Origin: an uncultured Verrucomicrobiota bacterium
GTDB lineage: Bacteria > Verrucomicrobiota > Kiritimatiellia > RFP12 > UBA3636
DNA: 8,243 nucleotides
NCBI GenBank assembly: GCA_946612175.1
Contig: CAMOEO010000125.1
Span: 1-8,243, forward strand
Direction: 5' to 3'
Shown here: positions 5,144 to 8,243 of the stretch, one piece after another
Position numbering within the stretch: position 1 is the first letter of the stretch
Layout of the letters: each line of letters starts with the position of its first letter
Made by a program: the position numbers and the translations under genes
Notes under the pieces: generated by a model
Databases searched by the model: none
What the model was told of the DNA's origin: nothing
The model's input: the letters and a program-made list of their open reading frames with translations, nothing else

Positions 5144-8101
5144 ATGACGAAAGAACAGCTCGACTCCCTGGTTCTCTCCACCATTCGCGATTTCGCGGAC
5201 GATTGCACCGCGTCGGGACGGTCGCCCCTACTCTGCGACTTCGGCAATGCCTTTCTCGCGCGGTCGGGCGTCACGCTCAAGCGCGCCGTCGCATCGGCCC
5301 TGTCCGTTTCCGAGAAGGAGCAGGGAATCGTCAAGCGGTATCTCCTGGGCCTGCCTGGCGTGGAACTCTATTCGGAAGGCCTCCAGGACTGCATCCGTCC
5401 CGGCGCCGCAACCCCGTCCGCTTCGGTTCCTCCGTCCCCGCCCGCGGCGGAACCGCCCGCGCCACTGGACGAGGAATGCCGCATCGCCCTGCTCCATGGC
5501 GACCTGCCCGGGAATCTGGCGAAACGCGTCAAGGCCGAAGTCCCGGACGCAGACGCGTTTCTGGAGCCGCTCCGCGACTGGGCGCGGCTCGGACGCGGAT
5601 TCCGGATCGAGGCCGACGCCATGGTCGCGCGCGGCGAGGACAAGACCGGATTCGGGTTCGACTCCCTCAAACGCGACGTCCGCGCGCACATCGAAGGCGT
5701 CTTTTCGGAGGACCGCCGTCTTGCCGCCGCCTGGTACATGCTCAAGCCGTTCTTCGAGGAGCCGGAGGTCTCGCCGGAATCTCCGGCCGATTCTCCCTCC
5801 GACCGGCAATGGGACAAGGAATCCGCCGGGCTCCTTTTCAATGTTCGCAAGTTCGCCTCGTGGGAAGGCCGCGAAGGCGCGGAAAACCTCGCCGCGGCGA
5901 AACGGCGTTTTCTGGAACGGAATCCCGGTTCGGAGGACGCCGTCCGGAAGGAGGAAGAGCGAGGACGCCTCTTCCGCGAATTCCAAACCCGCGCCTACAA
6001 GGCGGGAACGACCGGCCGGCCGCTCAATCCGCTGCTCGCCGAACTGTCGGCTTCGCCCTGCGATTCGGCATTCGAACGAAAGAAGGTTTCCGAGAAATAC
6101 GAGAAGGGCGCCGCCGCCAGAAGGCGGTTTGAGGAATCGAACCGCTTCCGCGGCGCGGCGGAACCGGAACGGAGGCCCCTGTTCGACCTGCCCTCGGAAG
6201 GTTCGCATCCGAACTTCCTTCCCGGACTCGGACCATCGTCCCATTGGACGGTCCTGGTCGACGAAACGGGAGGCGGCTTCACGGCGGACGACGGCCTGGA
6301 CGGCCGGGTCGCGGCCGTGTTCGTCCCCGAAGGGCGCCCTCTTCCCGACCTTTCCTCCGGATGGCACGCAAACGACAGGGCCCTGCTCGAGGGCGACGAG
6401 AGCGTTCTCGCCGCCGACCGGGCGATCGTCGACTCGCGGTGCGGCGTGCTGGGCGTTCCGGTCTCGTTCCTTCCGGAAACGCCGGCGGCGAACCGCTGGC
6501 TTTCCAACGTGGAAACCGTGCTGGAACTGGGGCTGCGGCTCCTTCCGGTCGATGGCCCGACGTCGATTTCGCTTTTCGTCGAGAATCGCGAAACGATCGA
6601 GGGAGCCGTCGGCGAAGCGGCGCTATCGCACGTCCGCGACGAGGTTCTGCACCGCCTTTCGATTTCCAATCCGGCCCGCGCCAGGGCGATCGAGCGAATC
6701 GACTGCCGCGTGATCGAGAAGACGGACCATCCCTGGAACGGCTACGCGGACGCCGTCGCCTTCACGTGGGGAGGCTCTTCGGCCAGCGTGCTTCTGGAGC
6801 AATCCGGCTGGGGCGGCCCGTGTCTGCTCTCACCGGACTCCGCCCCGATCGTCCGGCGCGTCCTGGACGCATCGGTTCTCCCCCCGCGCGACTGGTGCGG
6901 GCTGCTTTCGTCGCCCGAAGCGGAGAACGATTCGTCTCTCGTCTCGGCCCTCCTTTCCTCGTCCGGGCGGGAAGCCCAGGCGGATGCCGGCCTTTGGCGG
7001 ACGTTTCTCGACGAGACCCGCCTCCATCTCGACTCCAAGGCGATCGACATGGCCCTCCTCGGCCGCCAGCTCCGCTGGCTCAAGCGTTGGGAGCCTGTTG
7101 ACGCGGAACTCCCGCCTCGCACCCGCCTGATGTGGCTCGCCGCAGAGCTCGCCGCCGCGAACCACTCCGGCCGCACGGACCTCCACGGATCGAAGGCGTT
7201 CCGCCGGGAGTTCGACGATCTCTGCGATCGGCTCCGTCGCGAGGACTGCCCGCTCGTCGCCCACGCGAAGCTGCACCTCGCCGTCTCCTACACCAACGCC
7301 TTCGAGTTCGAAAAGGCCCGAGAGATGCTCCTTCCGATGCGCGACTGGCCCGCCGAGGGCATGGGGCTCCGCATGGAAGGACGCCTCCTCTCCTCGCTCG
7401 GCCAGCACGCGGCCTTCCTCGGCGATCCCGCCGGCGCCCTGCCGCTCTTCGACGAGGCCACCGCCCTCTTCCGCGATCTTTCGGAGAACTCGCGTCTCGA
7501 GATTCTCCAAACCTCTGCCTACGCGGCCACGGCGTCGATGGACGCCGGGACGCCCGACGCGGACGAGCGCTTCGCCTCGTACCTCTGGGGCGGTCCGTTC
7601 TCCGAAGAGAGGCTCGTCGCCGAGTCCCGCCGCCTCGCCGCCTCCGCCATGCCGGTAGAGAAGTACGCCCACCACATCCTCCTGCGCCGCCTTGTCGAGC
7701 TGCCGGCGGACCATCCCGCCCGCGCCGCCTACCTCGCGGAGAAGCCCCGCTGGTCACAGCCCGCCGTCGGGCATCCGTGGGAGCTGATCGAGTTCTACCG
7801 CGCGCTGCTCCTGCCCGCCGGTCCCGAGCGCAACGCCCGACTCGAATCGGCCTACGATCTTGCGCTGGCCGAAGGCGGACCGACCCTTCAGGTCATCGCC
7901 GCCGTGATCCAGGGCGCAGCGTTCTACGACGGCGGAGACGTCGACCGCGAATCCTACGGCGATCTCGTCGCCCGCTGCGCCGAGGCGCTTCCCGCCCTCG
8001 GCGAGGCCCGCCTCGCCGCCCTCCGCGGACAGCCCGACCCCGCCACGCGTCTGGCCCCGCTCGACCTCGCCCGCGCCGTCCTCCCATTCAACTTCCGATG
8101 A
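5144..8101 (+). CDS. LOTUS-like, RNase H-fold and TPR multidomain protein
   Basis: A 985-aa soluble protein. Residues 1-80 (FADDCTASGRSP, LLCDFGNAFLARSGVTLKRA, then YLLGLPGVELY) match the pattern of OST-HTH/LOTUS domains, small winged-helix folds that bind RNA. A Pro/Ala-rich linker spans about 86-108, followed by a charged helical region to about 350. Residues about 366-575 look like an RNase H-fold domain of the DUF3800 kind: HWTVLVDETGG (367-377) with D373, strand GRVAAVFVPEG (387-397), CGVLGVPVSF (433-442), TSISLFVENRE (473-483) with E480, and GYADAVAFTWG (533-543) with D536. These acidic residues sit where metal ligands are expected. Residues about 655-985 are TPR-like helical hairpins, for example LRMEGRLLSSLGQHAAFLGD (742-761). 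It may sense or cut nucleic acid. ATG 5144 is the only sensible start; the frame is open upstream to 4832 but lies under the preceding gene. Confidence 0.7.
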   Translation: MTKEQLDSLVLSTIRDFADDCTASGRSPLLCDFGNAFLARSGVTLKRAVASALSVSEKEQGIVKRYLLGLPGVELYSEGLQDCIRPGAATPSASVPPSPPAAEPPAPLDEECRIALLHGDLPGNLAKRVKAEVPDADAFLEPLRDWARLGRGFRIEADAMVARGEDKTGFGFDSLKRDVRAHIEGVFSEDRRLAAAWYMLKPFFEEPEVSPESPADSPSDRQWDKESAGLLFNVRKFASWEGREGAENLAAAKRRFLERNPGSEDAVRKEEERGRLFREFQTRAYKAGTTGRPLNPLLAELSASPCDSAFERKKVSEKYEKGAAARRRFEESNRFRGAAEPERRPLFDLPSEGSHPNFLPGLGPSSHWTVLVDETGGGFTADDGLDGRVAAVFVPEGRPLPDLSSGWHANDRALLEGDESVLAADRAIVDSRCGVLGVPVSFLPETPAANRWLSNVETVLELGLRLLPVDGPTSISLFVENRETIEGAVGEAALSHVRDEVLHRLSISNPARARAIERIDCRVIEKTDHPWNGYADAVAFTWGGSSASVLLEQSGWGGPCLLSPDSAPIVRRVLDASVLPPRDWCGLLSSPEAENDSSLVSALLSSSGREAQADAGLWRTFLDETRLHLDSKAIDMALLGRQLRWLKRWEPVDAELPPRTRLMWLAAELAAANHSGRTDLHGSKAFRREFDDLCDRLRREDCPLVAHAKLHLAVSYTNAFEFEKAREMLLPMRDWPAEGMGLRMEGRLLSSLGQHAAFLGDPAGALPLFDEATALFRDLSENSRLEILQTSAYAATASMDAGTPDADERFASYLWGGPFSEERLVAESRRLAASAMPVEKYAHHILLRRLVELPADHPARAAYLAEKPRWSQPAVGHPWELIEFYRALLLPAGPERNARLESAYDLALAEGGPTLQVIAAVIQGAAFYDGGDVDRESYGDLVARCAEALPALGEARLAALRGQPDPATRLAPLDLARAVLPFNFR

Positions 8102-8106
8102 CCCCT

Positions 8107-8134
8107 CGGCGCGATGGGCCATCGCGCCCTACCG
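8107..8134 (-). repeat. REP-like hairpin, inverted copy, right after the operon
   Basis: GGCGCGATG (8108-8116) pairs with CATCGCGCC (8120-8128) around a 3-base centre, starting 6 bases after the last stop codon. Read on the minus strand it begins CGGTAGG and ends CGCGCCG, the same frame as the two plus-strand copies that follow, so it is an inverted member of that family with a different stem core. There is no T-run, so it is not a standard intrinsic terminator, though such a strong stem could slow polymerase or protect the transcript end. Confidence 0.7.
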
Positions 8135-8147
8135 AATCCTCGGGTCC

Positions 8148-8174
8148 CGGTAGGCGCGCTCGCCGAGCGCGCCG
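8148..8174 (+). repeat. REP-like hairpin, direct copy 1
   Basis: This 27-base unit begins CGGTAGG. GGCGCGCTC (8153-8161) pairs perfectly with GAGCGCGCC (8165-8173) around a 3-base loop. It is identical to the copy at 8217-8243, 69 bases further on. Confidence 0.8.
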
Positions 8175-8216
8175 CCCCAACCCGAACCCCCACCCCAAAC
8201 CCCCATTTCCACCCTT
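8175..8216. other. C-rich spacer between hairpin repeats
   Basis: These 42 bases are dominated by C and A runs with almost no G. No gene or signal is seen. The strand asymmetry is striking but short. Confidence 0.4.
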
Positions 8217-8243
8217 CGGTAGGCGCGCTCGCCGAGCGCGCCG
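8217..8243 (+). repeat. REP-like hairpin, direct copy 2, at the window edge
   Basis: This copy is identical over 27 bases to 8148-8174, with the same GGCGCGCTC/GAGCGCGCC stem. It ends at the last base of the window, so the array may continue beyond it. Confidence 0.8.

Noticed and set aside
4207..6132. Long plus-strand frame (641 codons) bridging the last two genes
   Set aside because: Its translation is dominated by Arg, Ser and Pro, typical of a shifted frame in GC-rich coding DNA, and it overlaps two genes with recognisable domains.
493..8101. A type III-E CRISPR (Csx29/Csx30/RpoE) locus or a CHAT protease
   Set aside because: No Cas7-11-like protein and no CHAT His/Cys motif was found. 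The protease candidate is Lon-type with a Ser/Lys pair. The resemblance is only in overall logic.
8108..8128. Intrinsic terminator after the operon
   Set aside because: The stem is strong, but no T-run follows and the sequence belongs to a repeat family, so it is annotated as a repeat.
8107..8243. CRISPR array
   Set aside because: There are only two identical repeats with one 42-base C-rich spacer, and a related inverted copy next to them. Inverted members fit REP hairpins, not CRISPR. No cas gene is visible.

Overview
The window is GC-rich with a strong G/C third-position codon bias. It carries palindromic REP-like hairpin repeats at its right edge and an AT-richer repeat cluster on the left. 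From memory, this style fits the PVC superphylum (Kiritimatiellota, Lentisphaerota or Verrucomicrobiota). That is only an impression, because no housekeeping marker gene is present.

Layout. Positions 1-72 are the 3' end of a plus-strand gene entering from the left. Positions 81-164 are the last 27 codons of a convergent minus-strand gene. Its reading frame is cut by a stop exactly where a cluster of short direct and inverted repeats (170-321) begins, so the old gene pair appears to have been broken there. Positions 322-492 hold several dyads (354-366, 376-383, 387-398), a weak promoter candidate and a long imperfect hairpin (418-457). Then come five plus-strand genes, 493-8101, tightly spaced and probably one operon. 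After the last stop lie one inverted and two direct copies of a GC-rich hairpin repeat (8107-8134, 8148-8174, 8217-8243).

The operon encodes: (1) a 142-aa protein resembling PemK/MazF in outline; (2) a 321-aa protein that looks like a divergent sigma-70-type factor; (3) a 329-aa protein of unknown function, with an N-terminal conserved-looking domain and a beta-rich C-terminal part of different codon usage; (4) a 705-aa protein with a Lon-type (S16) protease domain, Ser208/Lys252 as candidate dyad, no AAA+ ATPase, and a TPR-rich C-terminal half; (5) a 985-aa protein with an N-terminal OST-HTH/LOTUS-like domain, a Pro-rich linker, a central RNase H-fold (DUF3800-like) domain with acidic motifs, and a TPR-like C-terminal region.

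Inference: this is a candidate signalling or conflict system in which a nucleic-acid-binding, RNase H-like TPR protein works with a TPR-regulated Lon-like protease, and a sigma-like factor with its associated beta-rich partner is the regulated output. In logic, though not in visible homology, it recalls the type III-E CRISPR module, where the TPR-CHAT protease Csx29 cleaves Csx30, which is linked to an RpoE-like sigma factor. No Cas gene, CHAT motif or CRISPR array is visible here. Domain calls are by eye and need profile and structure searches.
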